From assembly GCA_949358305.1 (NCBI GenBank), contig OX442316.1, positions 13,950,001 through 14,014,000 on the forward strand: 64,000 nt of DNA, in the 5' to 3' direction. The notes below the pieces were generated by a model. It made no database searches. It was not told the origin of the DNA and worked only from the letters and a program-made list of their open reading frames with translations. The DNA comes from Strigamia acuminata (lineage: Eukaryota; Arthropoda; Chilopoda; Geophilomorpha; Linotaeniidae). Of the stretch, positions 12,601 through 25,677 are shown one piece after another. Every line of letters begins with the position of its first letter. Positions within the stretch are counted from its first letter, which is position 1. The position numbers were made by a program, and so were the translations under genes.

Positions 12601-15600
12601 ATTTCAATTACTTTTTGGAATAGAGTTTAGAAACTATTCTGGACTTTGAACTGCAAACCATCTTTTCTAGTCTACAATTGAATTATAGAAAGTTCAAAGT
12701 TTTGCCAATAGGAATCGGACATGTTATCGATCTGTCCGACTCCTCGTGTAAAAAATAAACCGTTAATGAATGAATGACATTTTTATCAATTTATTACCAC
12801 AAATATTCGGTTTCATCACAGAAATGTCAAGTATTTCCGTTTCCTGAATTGAATTGATAAATGGGGAAATAAATTAATTAAATTTTTTTTTTTTTTAATT
12901 TTTAAATTTTTTTTTTTTCCACCATTTTCTCTACTTTTCGCTTTTCATTTTCATTCTCACGACTGAGGTCATAGTTTCTTCGTTTTTTATTACCCTAAAG
13001 TTTATTAATATTAACTAGCATCAAGATCATCACCACACTCATCATTCTTTGGAAAAGTGCCAATTTCGTGTTTGTAAGCGGTGACATCTCGTGAGTGAAA
13101 TCGGAAGTTATCAACTCCCAAAACCGCCTCGCAAAACGTCGAAGAACTCCACTTTAAACGATAAAAATGTCACATGTACTTTCAACTTAGTCACCTTCAC
13201 CCTTTAGCATTTCCTGTGGATATTACAAATATTCAAACTTGATTATTCCATTACAACCCACACGCTTCGCCACAAACCCATTTCGCTCGTATTACGTCAC
13301 TACGAAACATGAGGAAACTAAAACACCAACACAAAAAATAAAAAAAACCAAATTCAATCAGCCAATTTCTAAAATCGATCATCGACTCGAAAAAAAAAAT
13401 TAAAAAAAAACAAAAAAAACAACATTTTACACCTTTCTTTTATTTGACCGCGACAACAATTTATAACGTGTCATTTTCCGCCATTTTTTCCATAACTAAC
13501 AAAAAAATCAGTGATAAACTGAAATAAATCACCGACCCAACGAATTAAAAACCTGGAAAAATCCAAAACAAGAGAAACAATAAAAAACAAAATCCAAAAC
13601 ACCTTTATTAATGACTGAATTCCATTAAAACACGAGATTAAATTACAGGCCATGTCAAGCAACTTTTTTCTCCCTTCCTTCCTGTCGCACTCCACAATTG
13701 CACATTTCCATTTTTTCCTCCAAAATGTGCCACTTGTAATTAAATTACACCGCCATTCCCCAGTAATCTGACAACCGTCCTTCGTACGATTAAACATTCC
13801 ACAAATCCTCTTTAAATATTTAGGCTAAAATTATATCCAAAACCCTTAAAACAACCTCCAAATTTTTCATGAGCTCGCCATTCAAAACGAGGCTTAAACA
13901 CACGCCATGTAATTCCAAAAACTACCGCAATGTAAACTTTAGCACCCCCCGCAAATTGCGACGAGAAAAAAAGAAGAAAAAAAGACATTCAACAAATATT
14001 TCGTCAACAGCTGCACATACAAAATGGCAATAACTTGCACCGCCACTTTCTCCATAATATTCAACTGATAAGAAAAGAGAAAAAAAGGTGGAACAAAAAA
14101 ATAAAAAAAAAATCTCCATCTCTCGCTATCTAATGTACACATTACCTCGTTTGCTTTGTCAATATCCATCCCCCTATAAGTTGTTTACTCCGCCATTACG
14201 CTACAACATTCTCGTACCATCATAAAGCGGTCTCTTTGAACATTAAATCCTCCAAAAATATTTTTCTCTTCATTCTTAAATATTGACCATATATTTAATC
14301 ACACTAAGTCTCTTACGTTCGAACGATTTTCGTTACGAGAAAGTGTTTGCAAGTCGAATTGTTCGCAAGTCCAGCAAAGGTATACGAGCCGGAAAAATTG
14401 TTAATCTTAATTAAAGAAAACTTTTTTTATCTGATTTTTTTATTTATATGTATTATGTATATATATATATATATTTTTTTTATATTAGAAATTAATACAG
14501 ATACAGTACTGTACAGTCAGAAAAAATTAAAGTTCGTGTCTTTGAAAGTTCGTAACTCGTATGTTCGTATGTAGAGGACTTAGACTTACAGTAGAGCCTC
14601 GATTATCCGAACTAATTGGGGACGTGAGTGTTCATAAAACCGAATTGTTTGGATAATCGAACATTAGGTTTATACACATAAAAATAAAAAGTCATTAAAA
14701 TATAGTTAAAAAGCATTAAAACCGACCAAAAATTGATAAAAACGGTCAAAAAACATTAAAAACTGATTGAAAATATGTGAAAATCGTCAAAAAACATTAA
14801 AAACTGATTGAAAATATGTGAAAATCGTCAAAAAACATTAAAAAAACCGATAAAAATCGGTAAAAATTGATAAAAAAATCGCTTTACTGCTGTTCGGATA
14901 ACCGATCGTTCGTATAACCAGTGTTCCGATAATAATAAATACAGTACAGTATTTATTTTTCCCACAAAAACATCACGTTCCATAGGCCAATGCCCGACTA
15001 GAACAATTCAAATCAATCAATAATACAAATAACCCTAAAAAGATACACAAAAAAAAAAAATACAATTCACCATTAAGTCATTACAAATTCTATCAACACT
15101 TAGTAAGTAAACGCACAGAGTGCCTTTTCGTTTCAACCATTATATATATAAAATAAAATAAAAAATAAAATTTTATGGGACATGAAATTGTTCAAATTTC
15201 TCAAATTTTTCCAAAATAAAAAAAAAAAATAAAAAAAAATAAATAAAAAAAAAAATTGGGTTGAGGACTTTTCAATATATATTCCATTCACGAAGGGGAT
15301 TTAGTTCCATCTTGAGAGACCAAGAGAAGTTCCTCAAGGGTGAAGTTTAGGCTCGACGAAGCTGATAGAAGAAAACTAGCCTTCAATTTATCATCGCACG
15401 CCGCTATGACACACGAGCTGCCCGCCTGCCCCCAACAAACTGCTTACGCCACGTCTTAGACGAAGAAAAAAGAAGTTCCGAGTGGAAAAAGTCAACCTCT
15501 GCCATTCTGTCTAAACCAATCTGCTTGAGTGCACCCAAACCTACTGCTTAATGCAAGTGACAAAATAAAAATTCAACAAGGCGAGCGAGTAATGCTAATT

Positions 15601-18600
15601 TGGTGGACTGCATCCGACACCTTCAATTTTATTCTTACACGCGTCAAACGTTCGTTTATTCTGATTCATTTTTAATTTTTAACCGGAAAAAAAAAATCCC
15701 GTCGAAGGACTGGCCTAGACCTAGTTTCAATTATTATCACGTCGTGTGAAGCGAAAAATAACCGTTTATTTAGAGATTGATTAACGACGTTAGTGACGCT
15801 CAAATCGAACAAAAAACAAAACAAATAGTTTTTCTCCCAAAGACCTTTCGATCTTGCGATCATCGTCTTTGCTGATATTTATTAGACCACATGGGACGCT
15901 TTATATAAAAGATGAACGGGTAGACTTTAGCGCCATTAATGTTAATAATCAATCTTTAAATTCATGCTTGAGATGTGCGCATTGAAGTGAAAAACTATAA
16001 TTTATCCAAATTGAGGTAAAAATTCGAGAGGTGGGCGGTAAACTTAATTTAAAACGTTCATTTTATTAATAATTCTTAACTATTTTATGAATTTTTACCT
16101 TTTTGATGTTATTCGTGGTCAAATCGATTGATGAAAACGAAAAACACACCCGAGTTTGGGTCAGAATTAGCGGCCATTTGTAAACATAATAAAAATTTAA
16201 AATTGCTTCCGAAAGAACAATTCCACTGCTGATATTTTTACTCTCGGGATATGGAATCGTCCTGTAATAAGAATTGTCTGTTTGCCGTCTATAAAAACCG
16301 ACGATTTTTACGACCGGTCCAACTCAAACAACGAGCCAAAACCGAGGCCAAAACCATGAATTTTAATAAGCCAACGGAAATACCTCGCAATTAATATTTA
16401 TAAATAATAATTACGAATGCTTAAATCTCCCCATTCCAACTGCCGCCGAACAAAACGAAATAAACCTTTTCAAAAATCACATCACACCTAAAAATGGCCG
16501 CGGCTGTCGCAACGAGCGAGAACTTACATCCGAGTGAAGGGAAAAAGTTCTAACTTGGCAAGTGAGCCAAGTAATTATGAATAAAACGCTGGGGGAAATT
16601 AATTTCTCTGCATAAGTGTCAGAGAAACGGGTTATACTTACTCAGGGCATGACGAGAAGTCAAGGAATAAACGAAGGAACTCTCAGAGCAGCACAAACAA
16701 GGCGAAATAAACGCCGTCTAACAAATCAGCTAAATCACCCGGTCCCCCATTTGGGCTAGTGGTGAGCATGAAGGGACCTTTTCCACTCATTAATTCAGTC
16801 CACTAATTAATTTCGGCCCTTTTTCTGACACTGCGAGACGGCTTGTGGCATAAAAACTCTTTTGTCTCGCATCCTACCACACTTTTCCTAGGAAAATGCT
16901 TAAAGAACAAATCCCTGGCTAAATTTATGCGTCGACAATCTTTTAGTGGACCGCATCTCATCCCTTAAATTATCATCCAACTTAACAGCTTTTCTCGGAA
17001 AATCAATTTATTAAATAAGCTACATTTTATCCTCGCATTAAAATTAAAAAAATCCCTTCATCTATTTATTCACCTAGCCAAAAAAAAAGTGTGTCAAAAA
17101 TCGATTACAAAGAAAAATAAATCAAAAAGATGTTTCCAAGCCTTCCGGTTTTACATTATAAATGAGGAAAATCTATGAAATTTCATAATTCAGTGCTTGT
17201 ATCTATTCTATCGATTTATTACCGTTGTCCCGTTCCCATATACAAACATCTCTTTGCTCAGCATCCAATATTTGCTTAGAGATTCGCCCAGTCCACTGGA
17301 TTCGGCTTTCGCTGTGCCGAACAAAGTTCATCACAACCCGCCGACCACAACCCAATGCGTATTCATTAACTAATTTAGACTAAACAGCTTTTTCTACTTC
17401 TCGTCTCGATCCAACTTCAAAAATGGCAACCGATTTAGTCTGTTTTCAGTCGTGTGCGCATGCGCGTCATTTGAAAGTGACAAAGAAAGTCACTTTCCAA
17501 AGCCGACTTTCTCGATTTATGACGTAAAAAGCATCACTATACTCGAGTTGCACTCAAAAAGGCACCTCACAATGTGTACTCCCATTGGTCGAACCAGTTT
17601 ACTGGTGTAGTGATCCGGAAAAGTAGACCCAAACACCAGAATTGCATTACAATGTACAGACATTGCAATCGATTGCCTAGGCAACGGCCTAAAATTCAAA
17701 CTTCCAGAGGATGTAAGCAATAAACACAACAAACACGAGTTTGACATTTTTTAATGTGTGAAACTTCATTTTAATGATGGAAATAACATTTTTTATTAAA
17801 TAAAATCAAAATAACATTAACTAAACTAGTCATAACATTTACAACAATAAATAAAAAACAAAACTACTTCTCCTAGTAGTAGTATACAGTCTGGAGTTAG
17901 TAGTAAACTGGCTCGACCAATGGGAGTACACATTGTGAGGTGCATTTTTGAGTGCAACTCGAGTATACCTCCCTCTGACAGGAAGAAAAGCAAAAAAAGC
18001 GACTCTCCTTCAAGAACTGAGTCCAAGTTCAACATGAATTTATGAAATGCGCCTCCAATTCCCATATACAAACGGGCCCACCGTGGCCCGTCCCTGGCCC
18101 ACCGTAGCCCGACCCATCCAGATTTCCCGATACTAAATTTCTACCCAGTCCAGCCCTGTATACAAGTTCAATTCACACCTTTTCTGCACGTTATCTCGTA
18201 TTATATGACAAAAATCCAATCGAAACACACTGAATAGAAATCCAATCAAACAAACTGCAACTAATTAAATATCTCGCCTTAATGAATCCATATCAGTCCC
18301 AACTTTTAATCTCCATCAATTGTGTGCAATCACTCACTGACCCCAGCACTCAAAACCAAAAAAAAACCAAAAAAAAAAACCAAATATAAGTCACCCCATT
18401 GCATCTCAAATCGAAACCAATCAATCAATCCAATGCATTAACAACCCCATATTCCATCAGCATGTCCAACTTTCATCCCTCATTACCACCCCAAATAACC
18501 TGACGACCGAGCAGTGGACATTGCACGTTTGCACCCCCCTACTCGTGGACAGCTGCCCTTCCTTTTCCCCCCTCTTAAGGCCAATATGGGGCGAGATGAT

Positions 18601-21600
18601 CACCCCCGTGCGGGGGAGTAGCCACCACTAGCCACCGCCATCGCACAATGGCACAGTAATGATTCATTCAAGCATGCTCTATTCATTCCAATACATTCTC
18701 CCATTAACAGTAAGAGAGGAGGAAAATCCTTTATTGTTACATATATAGAAGTGGCGAGTGGCGAGTGCTATCTTTAAATGGCACCGCCAGATACAATGGC
18801 AAAGCAGCTGTAATGATAACGAGGGTCTTGGAGCTAATTCCGCCGAGATAGGAGGAAAATAAGAGTTCAGAGTGCAGTCTGCAGTGTGTCAGTTTCGAGT
18901 GTGCGCGACTGCGCGACTCTGCGTGTTTTTATTTCGTTTCGCGGTTAGCTCAATTCATTCATGAGCTGCGGCTGCGCTGCATCAACAATTCATAACAAAG
19001 ATCCTTTTTAAACAGTAATGGCAAGAGTCGTGGACTCTTTTCCGTTGCATAGCTTCGCGCTGCTCGCGCACACGAGGCCATGTCAGTTTCCTCATCTGAA
19101 TAATTGTGGGTTTAAAGGTGTGGGTGTGTGCGCATTCATTTCCTCCGAAATAAATCACAAAACCTGATTAAATCACTTCCTCTTGTACAACATTTTTATT
19201 TTATTTCGTTGGAATAAACAAATGGGATGGTTTGGAAATGAAATTAATAAAAACTTCCGCTTTTTAAGCAAAATAAAACATTAAAACTATAACAAATCGG
19301 TAAATTCCATCTGTGACTCGTCGCGGGCAATTTATTATGACTCGCCAGCAAAACGAGAGCGTATAGTAATCTAAATAAGAATAAATAGCGTCCATTTTGG
19401 GTTTCCTATCTTTCCTCCCCTCGCAAATGACATGTCTGATCAAATCGCTTTGAACATGCAGATAAAACTGTCCAAAGTTCCATTAGACCATTGACCAGAA
19501 GATGGATGACGATAGTCATCACTTATGTCTCATCCGAGTCGTAAATTGACATACTTCCGGTGTTATTAGCATCGTTTGTGTTGTTTTTTTTTCTTTCTCT
19601 TTGTTAATTTTATAACATCTGGTAATTGAGAAAAAATTGGATGTGACATCTGGTCATGCGCCTGCTGGGGGTCCATTCTGCGTTTAAACGACGTCAATAT
19701 TAATTTGAATTTCTCCGCTTCTCTCTCTTATGTGGTGTCATTTTCCACTTGCAGTCGTAAAAGTTCACAATGGGTTTGAATAAAGCAATTTTAATTTCTA
19801 ATATGATAATAATGCCGAAAACAATTCACCTTGAGTAAAAATTTTATTAGCTCGGATTGCGAGCATCAAACATTATTCAAATTACATCGAAGTACATTAT
19901 AGTGGCAACTAAAAACGAAATAAATAAGTAAATATGTGGAAATATACGTGTTGTGTTTTTTGTTGCAACATATCATTGCTATTTGCTACATCTCGACATC
20001 CACTTGAAAGAGATATGGAAGAAAAAACCCACAAAAGCTCGCAATTTTATCAGCTATTTTATGTGTACATTGATAAACTTTTACTCCCAAGTCCCAAACA
20101 CGAAGAAAAAGAAAAGAAGAAAAAAAAAACATGTAAAAAAGAAAATGTATTTACAAAGTGCCTCTCAAATGCTTGACTCGTGAATAGCCATCAAAAGTGA
20201 AAACAGACAATTAATGCACTCAAATTATAGAAAGACGAGTAATTTTACTTATCAAATGGTTTGTTGAAACCGGAAATGACTTATATAAATCACATTTTCT
20301 TCCTTAGCCCTTAATCATGCGTTAAACCAGCCACCGTTTTGAAAACTACCCTAAAAGCGTGCTCCGTTTTGGTTGTAAAATAAGCAGGGGTGGATCCAGT
20401 AAGGGGGGGCGTTGAGCCCCCTTGAGGAAATTTTTTTATTTTTTGAATCGAAACTTCATTTTTGGGACCAAAAATTCATTTTTGACACCAAAAATTCCTT
20501 TTTAGAACCAAAAATTCCTTTTTAGAACCAAAAATTCCTTTTTAGAACCAAAAATTCCTTTTTAGAACTAAAAATTTATTTTTAGAACCAAAAATTCATT
20601 TTTAGACTGAAAACAATCATTTTTAGGCCAGAAAAATCACTTTTAGGCAAAAAAAAATCACTTTTAGGCAAAAAAAAAATCACATTTAGGCCTAAAACAA
20701 CTATTTTATGAACAAAACAATCCTTTTTTGATCCAAAACATCCAAATGAAAATTTCACCAAAATGGCCATCCCTTTGTGTGTTTTCTCTTTACCCACAAG
20801 TCACAAACTTATTAATCCAACAACCAAACACACTTCCCTAACTTTGGATAATTTCCAAAATGGCCACCCATCTGATTCCCACCTTCCACAACCCATTAAA
20901 GAAAAACAAGTGACTATTATCCTGCAAGAATCGAAAGCACCTAATTCCTCACACACGTCCTGTACTTAAGCTGTGATTATCAGCACCAAGTTTTGCTAAC
21001 TTTTAGCCCTTCCATAAATAAACATGAGCAACGCGAACCATCCGATTACGCAGCACATTAATTTGCGTCACAAATTCACAATCACCAGCGAGTAGAAGCC
21101 GAAAATAGGTAGGGCGGACTCGGCGCTGGTAACAGCCAAGATCAAACATAATCAATGAGAATCAGGGTAATGTTGAACCAGTGTGGGGAGGTGTATAATT
21201 AGACCAGCGTTCCTGTATCAATTAAGTAAGGTAATCATGGAAGCAGACTTCACTTCCTCGCTCTTGACACAAACGAGGGAGTGAAGGGGGAGTTGAATGA
21301 TCGCCATTACTCACACGACTGTCACATGACACTAGGAAGAACAAATAAATCAAGAGTCTGCTGCCTTGTTGCATTCTCTAATTAAGCGACATTTTTCACA
21401 CGTGTCACCAACAAAAAACAAAATAAATAAAAAAAAAAATAAAAATCTCTACAGTCTTTTCAAAAACTCGTTTACCAAGTTGCCAATGAGGGATAATTAC
21501 TCATTCACACACATGACAGGCTAGAAAGAACACTGTTCGTTACCTTTTATTAATACCCTGATGAGGAGCCAATCATAGGTGCGTGCGGCGGCAAAACCCG

Positions 21601-24600
21601 TCTGCTTCAAAAATACAATAGGTGCGTACAAAGTTTTGGTTTATATCGTTTATAAAAGTGGCCAAAATAGTATGAAAAGACGTGTCTAAAAGTGAATATG
21701 TTCGTTTTTAGGCCCGTTTGTTGCATTGTTGTGATTGTGACGCCATATTTAGACATAATTTAGCATTTTCTCACATTTTGGGAGACGGATGCTTCACCTG
21801 ATAGTATTTATGACACTTGAAAGTCTGATCCATCGATCTAACGTTCGAGGTGGCCATTTTGAGTTTGGTTGTAAAAACCAAATCCCGGTATAAGCCGATT
21901 CATTAACCACTCCAGTCGTGGTTTTGGTTTTTGCGGTTTTAGACTTCTATACCCTATGTTTAGAAAGTCTAATAAAACGGTTCTGTCCGTCCGTCCGCAT
22001 CAACTCCTCCAAAACGAAAGCAGCTAGAGCCAAACGGGCAACTGCAATGAACTCGGCATACCTTCAATAGGTGCCATTCCATTTATAGAAACAGTTAAAA
22101 CCGTAAAAACCGATTGAAATTATATTGCAATATATTGCAACGTATTTTGAAATGCATTGGGTTTTGCGAAAATGCATTTTGTAATAAATTTTTGCATGCT
22201 ATCGGTTTGCAAATAATAATAATACATTTTGTAAAATATTTTAAAAAATGCATTCCCAATATTATTATTTGTCAAATACAAATGCATTCACAAAATGCAT
22301 TTTTTAAATTTTATTAAAAATGCATTATTTAACCTTCGGAGGCATAAGGCTATACGGATTTATGGACAAGCTTTTTCTTGAATAGGAAATTTTTTTTTCC
22401 TATGAATTTTTTTTGCTGAAAATTTGTGACTTTGTTTATCTGATTATTAAGTAAATTTCAGGTGAAATTTGTAATGATTCATCACTTATTTAATTAGTTA
22501 TTCTACTTGCAAAATTGGTGCCCCTTAAAACTCCAGCAAAACTTATAAACAGGCTTTGCTGCTTTAGTAAAGAGCGCTTCAGTTAACAGTCTTTTTGCAT
22601 TTACTAGTAGTGTTTAAAACCACCACCAGATGGTTCAAAGTTCATAATTATAGCATTAACATATTGCGCCCTCTATAAAATTAGTAAAGAACTACAAAAA
22701 ATCTAAACAGCGCTTCAACTAATTGACCTGAAAAGTGTCCATAAATCCGTGCTGGCTTATACCAGAACGGCACATTTTACCCTTATGCCTCCGAAGGTTA
22801 ATGTACAAACAACACACTTAATTCCGCAAAATGCTGTACATTTTAGAATGCATTAAGTGAAAAGCAATATATTGTAGAATATATTTTTGAACCATACGGG
22901 ACGACTCCGGCATCTTTTTTTCTTTTTTCTTTTTAATTTTAAAATAAAAAGATGAATAAGTGGTTTGCATGGAAAGCAATATGTTTTGTTGGGCAACTGA
23001 AGATGTAGAGCACATTTTATTAGCAGGTTTCTAATGTTATAGCAGCGAATCTTTTTGTGTGGCAACTGGCAATAAAACGTTACAATTTCGCCCTAATGTT
23101 TTTCATTCAACATAAATTAAGCTGGTTTGACAATGGAATATAAAAGGGTCGTTCATTTTCTTATTACTGCTGGATCGTGTCATCCTTAGATTCAGGATAG
23201 TTTTTCAAATTACCATTTAAAAAATTCATATTCAATCGTTGAAATAAAAATATAAGAAAAATTGCCAAATGAAACGGAAATGTGCTTCGACTTTGAATTC
23301 AAATCGGAAGACATAAAAAATCAAATAAAAAAAAAAATTGAGTGATCTCATTTCACGAAGACAGAAAAAAAATAAGCCTAATAAATAATTCGAGAAAACC
23401 CGTCATAAGACGTATAAAATTGGACAAGCAAATGCTTAAATCTTGCTTAAAGGACTAAAAATAATTACAGAAAGCCTAATACATGACTTATTACTACTGC
23501 ACATGCTTGTGCACAGCGGAGATCCGACACACCATGCGCAAAAGGAGAATAAGAATAAGCAAAGCAAAATAAAGGGAATCACTAAGGTGCGTTTAAAGTA
23601 AAATGGCTGATCTGACTGAAATGGTTGAACTGGCAAAAATGAGTTACGGCCCATAAATCATTTCGATAACGGATGGTAACTACGGTAGTTACTTTTTTTT
23701 AGCTAAATAACCATATAACGGTAACTACCGGTATACCCAAAGCCACCCCAACTTTGATCTATTTCACTGGTGTAGTGGCACAAAAAAGTAGTTACCAAAT
23801 TGCAGTAACGCTTAAATAGATTATGGAATTCTTTTTTCAAATTATCATAAGTAAAATAAAACTTATAATTTTAACCAAAAACTCCTAATTAGACGTTAAA
23901 ACGCCATAACCTTAAGTCAAAAAGAGTTAACCAATTTTAACGCACCGATTGTATTTTAGAAAGAAAAAAAATACACGAGTCTATTTAATAAAACAAAAAA
24001 AGAACAAAAAACAAATGCATGGAATCCATTCCCTTCCATTCCCTCAGCTCAGCACCTGGCCCAGCTTTGCAAGCGAAGAATTGAAATTTGCAATCCATTG
24101 GCTTGAATTGCTCTCTCTACTTGTGCCAATGACTTTATCAGTGGGACAAAGGCAAAACCTTTGGCTTTTAGCCAGCATCTTAAGAGTTGTTTCTTTGTTG
24201 TCACTACTTATTGGTTTCTGCTTGGCATCATCCTGATAGCCCTCTAAGCTATTGGCATGGAAGGGCTTAAGGACTATGTGCTGGATGTCCACTCTGACCA
24301 ACTTGGCCGGATCAACCAAGCTTTGCACCGCGTGATTTCTTGCCCCTTCTCGCACACCTCATTTTTTCCTCTCTTCTTCTTTTTATTTTTATTTTTTTTC
24401 TTCTTCTTCTGCTTTTAACATCAACCATTTAACGCCAAGTGGACACAAACCCAACAATAAATAAAAAGTGTGAGTTAATTTCACGCTTCTTTTCGTAAAT
24501 CGTGTTGTTTGTGGCAAAGTTTCGCCCAACTCGCATCAAACTTTCGCTTTCATTTTAATGCAATTATAATTAAAATTTTAGGAAAATGACAACGAGAGAG

Positions 24601-25622
24601 ACAAACTGGCATTTGGCAATGAAAAGAAATAGAAGAAACATATGCTGCGTTCCTGGATAATCCGAATAATAAATCTAATCGAAAATAGTCCCGAAATTCA
24701 AATGGTGGAACCAGTTGAACGCCGTTTCAGGTCTCCTATCAATTTTTGACCTTAAAAATTATGTCTATGTTAAATCGAACATCGAACATCGTCAAAGGCG
24801 GCAAATAGTCAGTTTGCAGCCCTTTGCCGAGGAGATCCGGCAGAGGATCTATCTGATGTCTGATCAGATAAATCGGGTTGAATCTTCGCCGGTCAGAACA
24901 ATGTGTTTGGCGCAGAGGTATGACAACGAGGTGAATGTAGTGAGTGGAAAGCAAAAGAGTAAGTAATAAATAAAATATTACTTCAGAATCTGGCCAAAAA
25001 AACGGCCAATGCGCATGCGTGGCTTGTCTGGCACTTGTCGTGTCTAGCAACGGTGCTCATTAGAAGCTAGCCATAGCAACCAGCTAACTCTGGCAGTTTT
25101 GTTGCTATGGCAACCGCAATGGCTTCTGTCTAATAGCCGATAGCATTGACAAGGATGAGAAAATAAATGATTATTACACAATATCATAAGGACCTTTGGG
25201 GTCACAACACATACTTATTTCAATGATAAAATAAAATATGTGTGTACAATTGAATGCATTTTAAGTCATCATCTCGAGGGCGATAATGCGACGCATTTCC
25301 TTCGCGCGTACCAACTCGTCACGAGATGACATGGAGCATTGAAAAGTGGCATCTTGCCAGATAGAGAAATGTCAGTGCCGTTTCCGTGTATCTGACGTAG
25401 TAAATGCCAATCCAAAACACCTAAACGCTTCCTGGTTGCACGAAACCAACTTTTCAATTCTCCAAAAATTAAACTAACCAAAAAAACATTGCGTCATTTT
25501 CAATTTAGTTCTCCGTTTTATCGTTACGCCGCAATGGTGTTTGATTGCATCAAGGCTAAGGCAGGCTCTAGCCACCTTTCCAAAATTATAACGAGAACAT
25601 AACGAATGAAATATGATGATAA

Positions 25623-25677
<55 letters not shown>

